A model generated the notes under the pieces. It was not told the origin of the DNA and did not search any database. It worked only from the letters and a program-made list of their open reading frames with translations. The translations under genes and the position numbers were made by a program. This document shows, one piece after another, positions 39,173 through 48,413 of a stretch of 64,000 bases of DNA. Source of the DNA: Clostridium uliginosum (lineage in GTDB: Bacteria > Bacillota > Clostridia > Clostridiales > Clostridiaceae); NCBI RefSeq assembly GCF_900112485.1, contig NZ_FOMG01000002.1, positions 124,001 to 188,000 of the forward strand, read 5' to 3'. How positions within the stretch are numbered: position 1 is the stretch's first letter; every line of letters starts with the position of its first letter.

Positions 39173-39332
39173 AGGCACATAAAAATAAATAACTAGTCAG
39201 TCTTCTTGTCTTTTTTGAACTATACTACATCAGCAAATGTAGCTAATAACAGAAGTATTAACTACATTCACTTCCTTGTCTAGTTTAAAAAATTCCAAGA
39301 ATCCTTGACTAGTTATTTATTTTACAATGCCT
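39173..39332. repeat. Family A palindromic repeat, variant ends
   Basis: 160 bp. Ends AGGCACATAAAAATAAATAA and TTATTTATTTTACAATGCCT, CTAGTCA/TGACTAG inside, with a different apical stem (AAATGTAG with CTACATT). It lies between the convergent Cys-rich and CBS genes. Confidence 0.82.
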
Positions 39333-39352
39333 TACATTCATTTTTCATATAC

Positions 39353-39772
39353 CTAAATTATATCTTTGCTCTTTTTAATTTCATTAAAACAATAGTTTAT
39401 TATATCACTTCTCTTAATTATACCTATAAATATTCCATTATCATCAACAACTGAAACAAAATTTTGGTTTATAGCTAATGATATTAGACTTTCAATATTT
39501 GCATTAATTGAAACAGATTTAGGAGATATTCTTCTATGGATATCTCTAACCTTTACAGACTCAGTATTCTTAAAATTTAAATCTGGAGTATTTTTCAACT
39601 TCCACAATAAATCTCCTTCTGTTAATGTTCCTACATACTTACCTTCCTTATCTATAAGCGGAATAGCTGTATAACCGTGGCGTTCCATCTTCTCCATAAC
39701 TTGTCTCATTGTTGTTTCTTCACTTTCATACACCACTTCATTCTTTGGAGTAAGAAAAAAGGCTATATTCAT
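39353..39772 (-). CDS. CBS-domain pair protein
   Basis: 139 residues made of two CBS domains: MRQVMEKMERHGYTAIPLID with GKYVGTLTEGDLLW, and ISPKSVSINANIESLISLAI with GIFIGIIKRSDIINYC. Such stand-alone pairs bind adenine nucleotides and regulate partners. The partner is unknown. Its TAG stop lies in TAGGTATATG, which looks like the edge of another family A copy. Confidence 0.9.
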   Translation of the reverse strand: MNIAFFLTPKNEVVYESEETTMRQVMEKMERHGYTAIPLIDKEGKYVGTLTEGDLLWKLKNTPDLNFKNTESVKVRDIHRRISPKSVSINANIESLISLAINQNFVSVVDDNGIFIGIIKRSDIINYCFNEIKKSKDII

Positions 39773-39858
39773 AATAAAATCCTCTCTTGTAATTATTAAT
39801 TTTATTCTCTAATTATATTTTAACATATTTTAAATAAAAATGCTTTAATCTAAAACCG

Positions 39859-40770
39859 TTATTTCAAAGTATTTAATTTTTCAAGTTTATAACTATAATT
39901 TAAATATGCTTCTTCTTTTATAACTGTATTAATCTCATTATAAACCTCTTCTCCTTTAAGAGTTCTTTTTATAATTATTTCACTGAGCACCTTATTTTTA
40001 CACTTTGAACAAATTCCTAGAGACACAAATCTCCAACTTAAAAGTTTAAATGATTCTTCCAAATTAATTTTACTACTACATTTAGGACACTTTAAGCTAA
40101 CCTTGTTCTCATCTATTTCAATGCTTTCTAAATTATTAACTTGTATAGCAGGCATATTATATATGTCTTTAACAATATAATTTTTAACTATTCTTGAATT
40201 ATATATATGTTTAAATACTAATAGCGTGTACTGTGCATCATTTAAAGCATCATGTAACTTTTTATCATCAACTTTAATCTTTAATTCATCTAAAGCACTT
40301 TTAAGTCCTAGAGCCTTCTTATGTGCTAGTATCTTTGTTGAATACTCTTGAAGATCTAAATACTGTCTAATCCAGCTTAAATCAGTATAATTATGATAAT
40401 TAGAATTTATAATCAACTCAACTATATCATCCTTTGCCCATGAGCAAATAACATCTCCCTCTTCAATCATATCTTTCAATTTACTTATTGCTTCCTTAAA
40501 AGAAATACCTTTTTCAATTAAAGTATTCATTTTTATTTTGGTTATTTCAGTTACTACAGGATTCATAATAGGAAATATAGTTGGCTTAATATATTCTCTC
40601 ATTTCGCAAACTGTCTTCATATAATTATCTACTTTTACAGCACCTATTTCTATAATTTCATTTTCTAAATTTATTGACTCTAAATCCTTATATACCTCAA
40701 AAAAATTCTCTTGATATTTAGTTATATTTTTCAAATTATTAAACTCTAAATCAATAATAATATACCCCAT
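39859..40770 (-). CDS. DEDD-family 3'-5' exonuclease with C-terminal zinc-ribbon-like domain
   Basis: About 303 residues. Exo I motif IIIDLEFNN, a conserved EIIEIGAVKVD, Exo II region VICSWAKDDIVEL and Exo III HDALNDAQYTLLVFKHI, so it is a DnaQ/ERI-like exonuclease. The C-terminus has CPKCSSKIN and CSKCKNKV, a four-Cys zinc site. The substrate is not known; KapD-like enzymes of this type occur in sporeformers. ATG 40770 with AAGGGG eight bases upstream is used rather than the ATG at 40797. Confidence 0.85.
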   Translation of the reverse strand: MGYIIIDLEFNNLKNITKYQENFFEVYKDLESINLENEIIEIGAVKVDNYMKTVCEMREYIKPTIFPIMNPVVTEITKIKMNTLIEKGISFKEAISKLKDMIEEGDVICSWAKDDIVELIINSNYHNYTDLSWIRQYLDLQEYSTKILAHKKALGLKSALDELKIKVDDKKLHDALNDAQYTLLVFKHIYNSRIVKNYIVKDIYNMPAIQVNNLESIEIDENKVSLKCPKCSSKINLEESFKLLSWRFVSLGICSKCKNKVLSEIIIKRTLKGEEVYNEINTVIKEEAYLNYSYKLEKLNTLK

Positions 40771-40791
40771 ACTCCATACCCCTTTTATCTT

Positions 40792-40858
40792 AGGCATTTT
40801 TAAAAAAATAACTAGTGAATATGATGCATATTTTCACTATTATTCTTTTCATATGCCT
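40792..40858. repeat. Family A repeat filling a gene gap
   Basis: 67 bp. Ends AGGCATTTTTAAAAAAATAA and TTATTCTTTTCATATGCCT with CTAGTGAATATGATGCATAT between. It occupies almost the whole gap between the exonuclease start and the stop codon of the MutS-like gene. Confidence 0.82.
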
Positions 40859-42651
40859 TATATTAATTCTATTCCTGCTAGTTTCATTAAATGAATTGCA
40901 TTTTGAGTTTCACTTTTTCCTTTTCTTAATTTATAATCAAAATGAATTTTATTATTTTTATAAAATTCTCTAAAATTATAATTTATTATTTTTTTATCTT
41001 GATTCTCTAAATCACAAAGTTCTAAATCATGAGTAGAAACAAGTCCTATACCACCATACTTTATCAATTGATTAATTAAAACTATTGCTCCAGTATGTCT
41101 GTCTTTTGAATTAGTGCCTTTAAATATTTCATCTAAAAGGAAAAATACTTTTTCTCCTCTTTTACATGCCTCTATTAATGTTTTTATCCTTAAAATTTCC
41201 GCATAAAATGAAGAAATACTCTCTTCTAAGTTATCCTTAGTTGTAATACATGTATATATACTCATAATTCCACAGCTAAAGTTTTGTGCATTAACAGGAG
41301 CTCCTATATAGCTAAGAACTAAGTTAGACCCTAATGTTCTTAAAAATGTGCTCTTACCCGACATATTAGAGCCAGTAATTAAAGCTACTTTTTGTTGATC
41401 TTTTAACGAAAAAGTATTTTTAACTGCTATATCACCAAGTAAAGGATGCCCTATTTCATTTCCATATATTTCATTACTATCTAAAATAGATGGACATGTC
41501 CAATCACAATTGTCAAAAGAAATATTAGCTATACTATTTAATGCATCAAATTCATTCATCACTTTTAACCATGTATCAATATTATCTCCATTTCTTTCTC
41601 TCCACAGTGCTAAATTTCTCATAATAAACACATCAGAAAATATCAATATATTTAGTATTAAATAAAATGCATTATACGAACTATCTCCTATCCAATCTAA
41701 TAAATTAGAAATTTTCTTCATTTCAATTTTACAACTTATATCATTATTACTTAAGTTATTCTTTAGTTTTTTTAAGTAGTTAGAATTAAACTCTTCATCT
41801 TGAATCAATGCTAGTAGTTCACTATATTCTTTAATATTGTTTTTTATATTATTGAATAATTCAATATCTGTATTTATATCTTTAGTTAAAAATTTAATAA
41901 CAATAAAGTCAATCATAAATACAAGTAAAAGAAATGATACTGGCAATATATTTACTACTGCTAAAAATATTGAAGAAAAATTTATAAATATAAAAATACA
42001 GCTAATTATAATGGTTATAAAATTCATAGAACCTTTTTTCTTTCCCCATTCAATTAATTCTTCTAGTTTTCTATCTGACGATTTCTTTAAAGATCCTTCT
42101 AAAATAAACTTTTGTCTCCACTCAACCTTTTCTCCTAATTCCTTTATAGCACATTGTTTTTCTAGTATTTCATTCTTATTTAAATTTTCTTTTAAACTTA
42201 ATAAATCAACTAATTTTTCTCTTCCACCTATGCTTACAGTTGAATTAATCCATTGAAAAATTGAATTTTGTCCAAATATGTTTAAATCACTTATAAATGG
42301 ATGATTGTAATCCAAATACTCATTTCCATTATCTTCTGACTTTCTAAATTCACCTGATAATCTTTTTAATCCTTTTTGATTAATATCTATCATAACATCA
42401 ATTCTTTTTTTATCTTCTAATTTAATATTATGATATAATGCTACTCCAATAAAAATAGAAATAAAAAATAAACTATTAAATATTAGTGATGTATACTTGT
42501 CAGCTTTATATAGTAAATAATCTATTAACATCATAGCAATAACTATAATCAATCTACTCCAACTTATTATGTTTATTTTCTTTAAAAGCACATTACTTTT
42601 TTTACTATTCTTTTCTACATTGTTTTCATAAAAATCCTTTGCTTTAATCAT
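40858..42651 (-). CDS. Membrane-associated MutS-like ATPase
   Basis: 597 residues. The C-terminal third is a MutS ATPase: Walker A LITGSNMSGKSTFLRTLG, FFLLDEIFKGTNSKDRHTGA (Walker B and signature) and GLVSTHDLELC. The mismatch-recognition domains of MutS are missing. There are two predicted membrane helices near the N-terminus (about 32-50 and 56-74) and a second hydrophobic pair (about 205-245). Its role is unknown and is unlikely to be classical mismatch repair. The TAA stop lies at the edge of a family A repeat. ATG follows GGAGAGTAT. Confidence 0.88.
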   Translation of the reverse strand: MIKAKDFYENNVEKNSKKSNVLLKKINIISWSRLIIVIAMMLIDYLLYKADKYTSLIFNSLFFISIFIGVALYHNIKLEDKKRIDVMIDINQKGLKRLSGEFRKSEDNGNEYLDYNHPFISDLNIFGQNSIFQWINSTVSIGGREKLVDLLSLKENLNKNEILEKQCAIKELGEKVEWRQKFILEGSLKKSSDRKLEELIEWGKKKGSMNFITIIISCIFIFINFSSIFLAVVNILPVSFLLLVFMIDFIVIKFLTKDINTDIELFNNIKNNIKEYSELLALIQDEEFNSNYLKKLKNNLSNNDISCKIEMKKISNLLDWIGDSSYNAFYLILNILIFSDVFIMRNLALWRERNGDNIDTWLKVMNEFDALNSIANISFDNCDWTCPSILDSNEIYGNEIGHPLLGDIAVKNTFSLKDQQKVALITGSNMSGKSTFLRTLGSNLVLSYIGAPVNAQNFSCGIMSIYTCITTKDNLEESISSFYAEILRIKTLIEACKRGEKVFFLLDEIFKGTNSKDRHTGAIVLINQLIKYGGIGLVSTHDLELCDLENQDKKIINYNFREFYKNNKIHFDYKLRKGKSETQNAIHLMKLAGIELI

Positions 42652-42761
42652 ATACTCTCCTTTACCATCGGTATTTTTTTAAAATAGCTCCTGCTAGTTC
42701 TTTAAAACGCTCTATAATAATATAATTTTACCATATTTCATGTTAATATGTGTAAAAAATA

Positions 42762-42803
42762 AGCTGTCTCATTATAGAAATAATTTTCTATTTTGATACA
42801 GCT
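42762..42803 (-). terminator. Intrinsic terminator after the ZnuA-like gene
   Basis: Stem AGCTGTCTCA with TGATACAGCT and inner ATAGAAA/TTCTAT, followed on the minus strand by TTATTTTTTAC. Confidence 0.8.
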
Positions 42804-42819
42804 CACTATATTTTCATGT

Positions 42820-42855
42820 AGGCATCTTTGACTTATTATTTTCTTTAATATACCT
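42820..42855. repeat. Family A repeat, half copy
   Basis: AGGCATCTTTGACTTATTAT and TTTCTTTAATATACCT match the right arm of the long copies. The left arm is missing apart from the terminal AGGC. Confidence 0.65.
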
Positions 42856-42881
42856 AATATGAATATGTTTTAATAATTACT

Positions 42882-43778
42882 TTATTTTTGACTTAAACAA
42901 TTATATATTTCTTCTAAGTCACTTTTCATAGCTTCTAAATAGCTCTTATTGTCTTCTTTAGATTCTAATGTGTATATAGGTACAACACTAGCTCCTACTT
43001 CTGATGCTAATGTTTCTGAAACTTTAGGACTTGCTAAAGACTCAGAAAAAATAGTTTTTATTTTATTATCTTTACAAAAATTAACTAAACTCTCTAATTC
43101 TTTTGGAGTTGGTTCTCCCTCTCCATATAAATTTTCAACAGATTTTTGCGTTAATCCAAAATCTCTACACAGATATCCAAATGCTGCATGACCTGTTATA
43201 AAATCTTTTTTAGCCAAAGATTCAAACTTAGGTAAATATTCATTATATAATGATTCTAATTCCAATTTAAAACTTTCATAATTATCTTCATAAACTTGTT
43301 TGTTTTTTTCATCTAAACTTATAAGTGTATCTTTTATATTTTCACATTGTTTTTTTGCTTGTGTCAAACCTAACCATGAATGAGGATCTACTAACTCTCC
43401 CTCTTTTCTGATTTCAACACCTTTACTAGAATCTACTACTAATACTTTCTTACCATCTAACACATTATTTACTTGATCAGCCCAGCTTTCCATCCCTAAT
43501 CCATTGTAAATAAAAGCATCACTATTAATTAAATTTTCAAAGTCCTTAGTTTTAGGCTCATAGTCATGAGGTTCCATATTATCTGGCACTAGACAATTAA
43601 CCTCAACATTATCTCCACCTATCTTTTCTGTGAATTCCTTTAACGGATATATTGACACCATAACTTTAACTTTATGATTATTATCATCTGTATTTTGTGG
43701 TGATGCTTTTTTTGTTGCACAACTAATTAAAAAAGTGCTAATTAGTATGCATGACAGTGCTGATATAATTTTTTTCAT
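42882..43778 (-). CDS. znuA: Zinc/manganese ABC transporter substrate-binding lipoprotein (ZnuA/AdcA)
   Basis: 298 residues. Lipoprotein signal (LISTFLISCAT). Cluster 9 metal-binding protein with the expected His ligands in PDNMEPHDYEP, VDPHSWLGL and FITGHAAFGYLCRDFGL, and an acidic ligand in IFSESLASP. There is only a short acidic/His loop after EPHDYEP, so Zn or Mn cannot be decided. No permease or ATPase gene lies beside it. ATG 43778 with GAGGAG six bases upstream is used rather than a start 36 bases earlier. Confidence 0.92.
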   Translation of the reverse strand: MKKIISALSCILISTFLISCATKKASPQNTDDNNHKVKVMVSIYPLKEFTEKIGGDNVEVNCLVPDNMEPHDYEPKTKDFENLINSDAFIYNGLGMESWADQVNNVLDGKKVLVVDSSKGVEIRKEGELVDPHSWLGLTQAKKQCENIKDTLISLDEKNKQVYEDNYESFKLELESLYNEYLPKFESLAKKDFITGHAAFGYLCRDFGLTQKSVENLYGEGEPTPKELESLVNFCKDNKIKTIFSESLASPKVSETLASEVGASVVPIYTLESKEDNKSYLEAMKSDLEEIYNCLSQK

Positions 43779-43921
43779 ATTTTTCTCCTCTTTGCATATG
43801 ATTGGCATTTGCAATTATTTTACCTTATTATTTTATATTTGTCAAATTATAATAATGAAGATTTAACTTAGATATTATAATTATTTTTAATATTTAAAGT
43901 TGCTAAATATTCTTAATACTT

Positions 43922-43990
43922 AGCTATATTCAAAAAAATAACAAGTCAGTATGCTAGTATATTTGACTTGTTATTTTCTTTCATATGCCT
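43922..43990. repeat. Family A palindromic repeat
   Basis: AGCTATATTCAAAAAAATAA and TTATTTTCTTTCATATGCCT with AACAAGTCAGTATGC and TATATTTGACTTG inside. Its right end forms part of the TAA stop of the YhaN-like gene. Confidence 0.85.
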
Positions 43991-46731
43991 TAACTCAATT
44001 TAATCAAGTTATACTCTATATTATTCTTATCTAAAATGTTTTCCTCTATTCCTTGGCAAGTAAAAAATATTGTTTGATTAAAGTTTTCATTAATTAGTAA
44101 CATTAAAGCTTTTTCTCTTCGCTCATCATCATATTGTACGAAAGCATCATCTAAAAATATTGGTACATTTTTATTATTAAATAACATTTCTATAAATGAT
44201 AATCTTAATGATAAATATAACTGATCTCTAGCTCCATTACTTAGTATATCCCCATCAAATAAAGTTTTATCATTTCTAACTTTTAATTTATAATCTTCAG
44301 AAATTTTAGCCTCTCTGTATCCACCCAAAGTTAAAAAATTAAATTTATCTAAAACTTTACTATTTAATTGAGGACCTACATTTTTTCTTACTTCTCCAAA
44401 AGCTTCTTGTAGCTTACAACTAGCTAACTCTAATGCTTTAAATTCTTTTTCTCCCTTATTAATTTTTTCTTCAATAATGGTAACTTCTTCTTCTATTGTT
44501 GAAAGCTCTCTTTTACCTAAATATATTTTCTCTATACTATGCTCTAAATCTTTTATTTCTTTTTCTACCTTTAACAGTTCTTCAGATTTTTTTCTTAACT
44601 CTTTATCTATTTCTTCATCCGATTGATATGAATATTCTATATTATTGCTTATTAATTCTTTCATTTCTTCTTTTATTTCATTAATATCTCTATCTTTTAA
44701 TAATACCTTATAGGTTTCTTCTATACTACTTAGGTTACTTTTAATTTCTTGCATCTGATTTATTTTTTCTTTATACTCCTTTAATCTAATATGAAAATCT
44801 AATATATCTATATTATCCATTCCCATTCCAACTGTTTTTTTTCTTAAATCATCTTCTCTCTCCTGTAATTGAACACTAATTGTTTTTATCTCAGACTTAA
44901 TAACATTTATTTCATATTCTAAAGGTAGTAATTCTTTTTTTAATTTTTCATATATACTTATATTATCTAATATTTCTTGCAAAGATTTACATCCAAAAAC
45001 TTTAAACAAAGAAAATATTATACTTTCGTTTTTATCATATTTTTGTTTTAAATTATTAAAGTTTATATTATTTAGTTCTTCTGTTCTCTTTTTTATATGT
45101 AAAATAATATTTTCTTCATAATTTTTATAAGAATCATATTTAGTTACTTTTTTTATAAACTGTTCATAGCTTTTACAATTAATTTCTTCTATATATAAAT
45201 TTAATTTTCTTTCATCCTTATCTACTCTTTGTTTTATATCTTTTATATCTTTTGCATTTTTTTCACTTAATTCTTTGCTTTTAATAATTACATAATACTT
45301 CAAATAAAATTTAATCAAAAAAATAAAAATAGGTATTAAAATAATTATCATCGGAATATTTTGTCTAATAATTCCAAATAAAAGTAGTATTATTCCTATT
45401 ATTGATAAAATATATATCATCATAATCTTCTTTTTAATATGGCTCATAGTATTACTTGATCCATAGTTATCTGATTGAGTTTCTATTTTATATTTTAATT
45501 CTTTCAAGCCATCTTTATAAGAAGTTGTTAATTCATCTATTTCACTTCTATATTTAGAAAACCATTTTAAATCTCCAACCATCATTTCTTGAGCTTTTAA
45601 TTCTTTTTTTAACTGTTCTATGGAATTTTCAATACTATTAAACATATTTATTTTTTCTTTTAGATTTTCTTGTTCTATTTTTAAAACATATACTTTTTCT
45701 TTTATATTATCTTCTTCAATGTCCTTAAATGCTTGGTAATCTTTAAATTCTTTATTCTTATCTTTTAAGGCTTCTTCTAACACATAAAGTCCTTCTACTT
45801 TTTCTTGTCTTACATCTGCTAAACTTAAATATCGTGTATATTCTTTATTAACTTCCTCTAAAAATTCTTGTGTTAAAATTTGATTACTTTTTTTTAGTTG
45901 TATATTTATATCTTCTTCTTTTTTTCTAAGTTCTTCTCCTTTTCTTAAATACTCCGTAATCTCTTTATAATCATCTTGAAGCTTAACTTTCTTCATATAT
46001 TTTTTATATAAATCTAAATTTTGAGTTTGTTCTTTAATATACTCTTTTAATTTTTTTTTCTTTAATAGATCTTCTTCATTTTCAATATTTTCTTCTGCAA
46101 GTTTATAGCCTTCCCATACTTCTTCCTTAAGAGAATCCCTTTTCTCCCTCAATAAATCTAATTCTCCTAATTTTCTAGTAGTAACTAATTGTTTTTTTCC
46201 ATTGTCTAGAGTTTCAATTGCCTTTCGCACAGATATATTTTCTTCTCCAGAATTATATATATTAGTTATTTTCTCCATTATTTCTTCTTCTTTATCTTTA
46301 CTAAACATAACTCCAAGTTGACTTATAAAAAGTGTTTTAGTAAATGTAGATGAATTTATTTTAAAAAAGTTCTTTCCAGGTTCATTATTATACTTAAGTT
46401 CTATAATATCTCCTGTTACTTCCTCTAATATTTCACATTTATCTTCTTTTTTGGTTAATCCAAAACTTCTTCTTATTATATATATTTTTTCATCTTGCTC
46501 TACTGTTAATTCCCCACATATTTTTTCGCCAGTTAAAGGAGTATATTTTTTTCTATCATTAAGTTTGCCTCTATTGCTGTCAAAACCATAAAGCCATATT
46601 TTTATAAAATTTTCAATTGTACTTTTACCTTTTTCATTTTCTCCATAAATTAAATTAAATCCATCTTTAAAATCTAATATTTTTCCTTTAATTCCAGCAA
46701 AATACTCAATATTAACTTTTTTAATAATTAT
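43990..46731 (-). CDS. YhaN/SbcC-like AAA ATPase with central membrane hairpin (non-canonical start)
   Basis: 913 residues when read from ATA 46731. The frame is open from a TGA at 46738 and has no ATG, GTG or TTG before ATG 46308. The first 141 residues include IEYFAGIKGK and the Walker A GENEKGKST (30-38), which the ATPase cannot lack. GAGGTG lies nine bases before the ATA; ATT codons follow at 46728 and 46725. Long coiled coils surround two membrane helices (about 435-480 region, IYILSIIGIILLLFGII). The C-terminus has the signature LSNGARDQLYLSLRLSF and Walker B VPIFLDDAFVQYDDE. It overlaps the YhaO-like nuclease gene by 11 bases. A DNA-processing pair like YhaO-YhaN is likely. Confidence 0.88.
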   Translation of the reverse strand: MIIKKVNIEYFAGIKGKILDFKDGFNLIYGENEKGKSTIENFIKIWLYGFDSNRGKLNDRKKYTPLTGEKICGELTVEQDEKIYIIRRSFGLTKKEDKCEILEEVTGDIIELKYNNEPGKNFFKINSSTFTKTLFISQLGVMFSKDKEEEIMEKITNIYNSGEENISVRKAIETLDNGKKQLVTTRKLGELDLLREKRDSLKEEVWEGYKLAEENIENEEDLLKKKKLKEYIKEQTQNLDLYKKYMKKVKLQDDYKEITEYLRKGEELRKKEEDINIQLKKSNQILTQEFLEEVNKEYTRYLSLADVRQEKVEGLYVLEEALKDKNKEFKDYQAFKDIEEDNIKEKVYVLKIEQENLKEKINMFNSIENSIEQLKKELKAQEMMVGDLKWFSKYRSEIDELTTSYKDGLKELKYKIETQSDNYGSSNTMSHIKKKIMMIYILSIIGIILLLFGIIRQNIPMIIILIPIFIFLIKFYLKYYVIIKSKELSEKNAKDIKDIKQRVDKDERKLNLYIEEINCKSYEQFIKKVTKYDSYKNYEENIILHIKKRTEELNNINFNNLKQKYDKNESIIFSLFKVFGCKSLQEILDNISIYEKLKKELLPLEYEINVIKSEIKTISVQLQEREDDLRKKTVGMGMDNIDILDFHIRLKEYKEKINQMQEIKSNLSSIEETYKVLLKDRDINEIKEEMKELISNNIEYSYQSDEEIDKELRKKSEELLKVEKEIKDLEHSIEKIYLGKRELSTIEEEVTIIEEKINKGEKEFKALELASCKLQEAFGEVRKNVGPQLNSKVLDKFNFLTLGGYREAKISEDYKLKVRNDKTLFDGDILSNGARDQLYLSLRLSFIEMLFNNKNVPIFLDDAFVQYDDERREKALMLLINENFNQTIFFTCQGIEENILDKNNIEYNLIKLS

Positions 46732-47854
46732 AGTCTCTCACCTCTTCTCCAGATAAGCTTTGTAGTCCCTTCTTTAAAGCTAATTTTATTATTTCTTTAT
46801 CCTCTTCTGTCTCAGCCTTTTCTAATTCTTCATACATTTTTTTTGCAAATATACTTTTTATTGAATAACCTTTCAATAATTCATCCATATCTAATTTAAC
46901 TTCAGTCTTATCTATTATCTTTATAAAATAAAAATCATTTTTCAATGCTTGTTCTATTAATTCTTCTTTTAAATTAAATTCTTCAGAAATTTCTCCAATT
47001 AAAATTATTTTATAACAGTTATTTCTTATATCTTTTTCTTCTATTGAATTTAAGATTCTTTCCTTTATTTCGTTATAAGTAAAACAGTTATCTATATTAA
47101 TTTCTTTTTCATAATAATTTCTAAGTGATGTTTTAATAAATTTAAACTCACAATATTTATCTAAAACATCTATTAATACAACACCTTTATCTCCAAGTTC
47201 ATCAAATCCTCTTCCTTGGGGACATCCACTATAACTATAGTAAGTGTTTTTTATCTTTTTAATATCTGAGTACTTATGCCTATGACCTAATGCTATATAA
47301 TCCATATTGCTTTCTCCTATTTCTATTTCAGTAATAGGATTGTAAGAATTGTTTTGACCTAAATATGTAATTTCTCCATGAAGAAGCATTATATTGTTAT
47401 ATCCTTCAATTCTTTTAACGTTTTTTAATAAAGATTCTTCTATATAAGTTGAATTAAATCCAGCTCCCCACACAACAGTATTTAAATCTTCTATAACAAC
47501 TTTTTTCATATCACCTTTAAAAACATGTACATTTTCAGGCCAATCTACAATATTATAGAATGATCTTTCATTAAATGGATCATGATTTCCAGGACTTATG
47601 AAAACTTTAACTTTATTTATTCTTTCGAAACAATTTTTAATAAAATAAAGTGTACTTTTATTTACAGATAAATTATCAAAAATATCTCCTGCAATTAATA
47701 AAATATCTACTTTTTCTTCCAACGTAATATCTATTATTGTATTAAAAACCTCTTTTAATTCTTCTTTGCTCCTTAAGGCTTGATTATGAGGCATTCCACT
47801 AAATGGCGTATCAAAATGTAAATCGGCAGTATGTAAAATTCTTATTTTATTCAT
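46721..47854 (-). CDS. YhaO/SbcD-like DNA exonuclease (calcineurin-like phosphoesterase)
   Basis: 377 residues. Metallophosphoesterase motifs HTADLHFDTPF, LLIAGDIFDNLS, ISPGNHDPFN, MLLHGEI and IALGHRHKYS give the five standard blocks. A C-terminal capping domain of about 120 residues follows. It is expected to form a nuclease-ATPase complex with the overlapping downstream YhaN-like protein. ATG after AAAAGGTGATACT. Confidence 0.93.
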   Translation of the reverse strand: MNKIRILHTADLHFDTPFSGMPHNQALRSKEELKEVFNTIIDITLEEKVDILLIAGDIFDNLSVNKSTLYFIKNCFERINKVKVFISPGNHDPFNERSFYNIVDWPENVHVFKGDMKKVVIEDLNTVVWGAGFNSTYIEESLLKNVKRIEGYNNIMLLHGEITYLGQNNSYNPITEIEIGESNMDYIALGHRHKYSDIKKIKNTYYSYSGCPQGRGFDELGDKGVVLIDVLDKYCEFKFIKTSLRNYYEKEINIDNCFTYNEIKERILNSIEEKDIRNNCYKIILIGEISEEFNLKEELIEQALKNDFYFIKIIDKTEVKLDMDELLKGYSIKSIFAKKMYEELEKAETEEDKEIIKLALKKGLQSLSGEEVRDYNY

Positions 47855-47928
47855 AGTATCACCTTTTCATCGAACTTTAGTTCTCATTTTACCATAAATT
47901 ATTATATCTATAAAGACAACAAAACAAA

Positions 47929-47957
47929 GGATACACCACATAAAATGTAGTGTACCC
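47929..47957 (-). terminator. Intrinsic terminator after the SASP gene
   Basis: Stem GGATACACCACAT with ATGTAGTGTACCC, then TTTGTTTTG on the minus strand. Confidence 0.78.
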
Positions 47958-47998
47958 TCCGCTTTGGAATACGTTTAAACTATTTTTACAATAATTTA

Positions 47999-48181
47999 TT
48001 AAATTGTACTTTCGTATTCCTTTACCATTCTTTTAACCATTTCGCCACCTACGGAACCACATTGTCTGGAACTTAGATCACCATTATAATCTTTAAATGG
48101 TACTCCAATTTCACTAGCTACTTCGTTCTTTAATCTAGCTAACCCTTGCTTTGCTTCTGGAACTAATACGCTTTTTGCCAT
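47999..48181 (-). CDS. Alpha/beta-type small acid-soluble spore protein
   Basis: 60 residues. DNA-binding spore protein that protects forespore DNA and is degraded on germination. It has the GPR-cleavage pattern NEVASEIGVPF and the conserved C-terminal SRQCGSVGGEMVKRMV. ATG follows GAGGAGGGG. It supports a sporulating host. Several paralogues are usual per genome; this one stands alone with its own terminator. Confidence 0.96.
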   Translation of the reverse strand: MAKSVLVPEAKQGLARLKNEVASEIGVPFKDYNGDLSSRQCGSVGGEMVKRMVKEYESTI

Positions 48182-48269
48182 AACAATCCCCTCCTCGGCT
48201 TTGTGGTATATTTGATTTGTAGATAAGAACTACTTTATGCATTTCCTTTCTACACTATTATGTTATCCA
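48182..48269. other. Upstream region of the SASP gene
   Basis: Expected to carry a forespore (SigG) promoter, but I could not fit a convincing pair of boxes. Apart from the small open frame at 48270-48413 I see nothing else between the SASP gene and tRNA-Trp. Confidence 0.3.
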
Positions 48270-48413
48270 TTATGAATTAATATATTCTTGGTAAATAAAT
48301 GAATTTATTCCTTTTAATATGCCTAAAATTTTTTCACTATCTTCTCGCTCACTTATATATTGTTTGTAAACATTTTTTAAATAAATTATAGGTTCCAAAA
48401 TTTTAAATTTCAT
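48270..48413 (-). CDS. Possible small protein of 47 residues
   Basis: Open frame starting MKFKILEPIIYLKNVYKQ and ending FIYQEYINS, with a good AAGGGA site seven bases before the ATG. Charged and amphipathic, with no membrane helix. It lies between the SASP gene and tRNA-Trp. No family is recognised. Too short to be sure that it is coding. Confidence 0.4.
   Translation of the reverse strand: MKFKILEPIIYLKNVYKQYISEREDSEKILGILKGINSFIYQEYINS

Noticed and set aside
40858..47854. The MutS-like, exonuclease and YhaO/YhaN-like genes as a phage-defence island
   Set aside because: They are separated by repeats and the zinc lipoprotein gene, similar genes are housekeeping in Firmicutes, and base composition does not stand out. 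It is only mentioned as a possibility.
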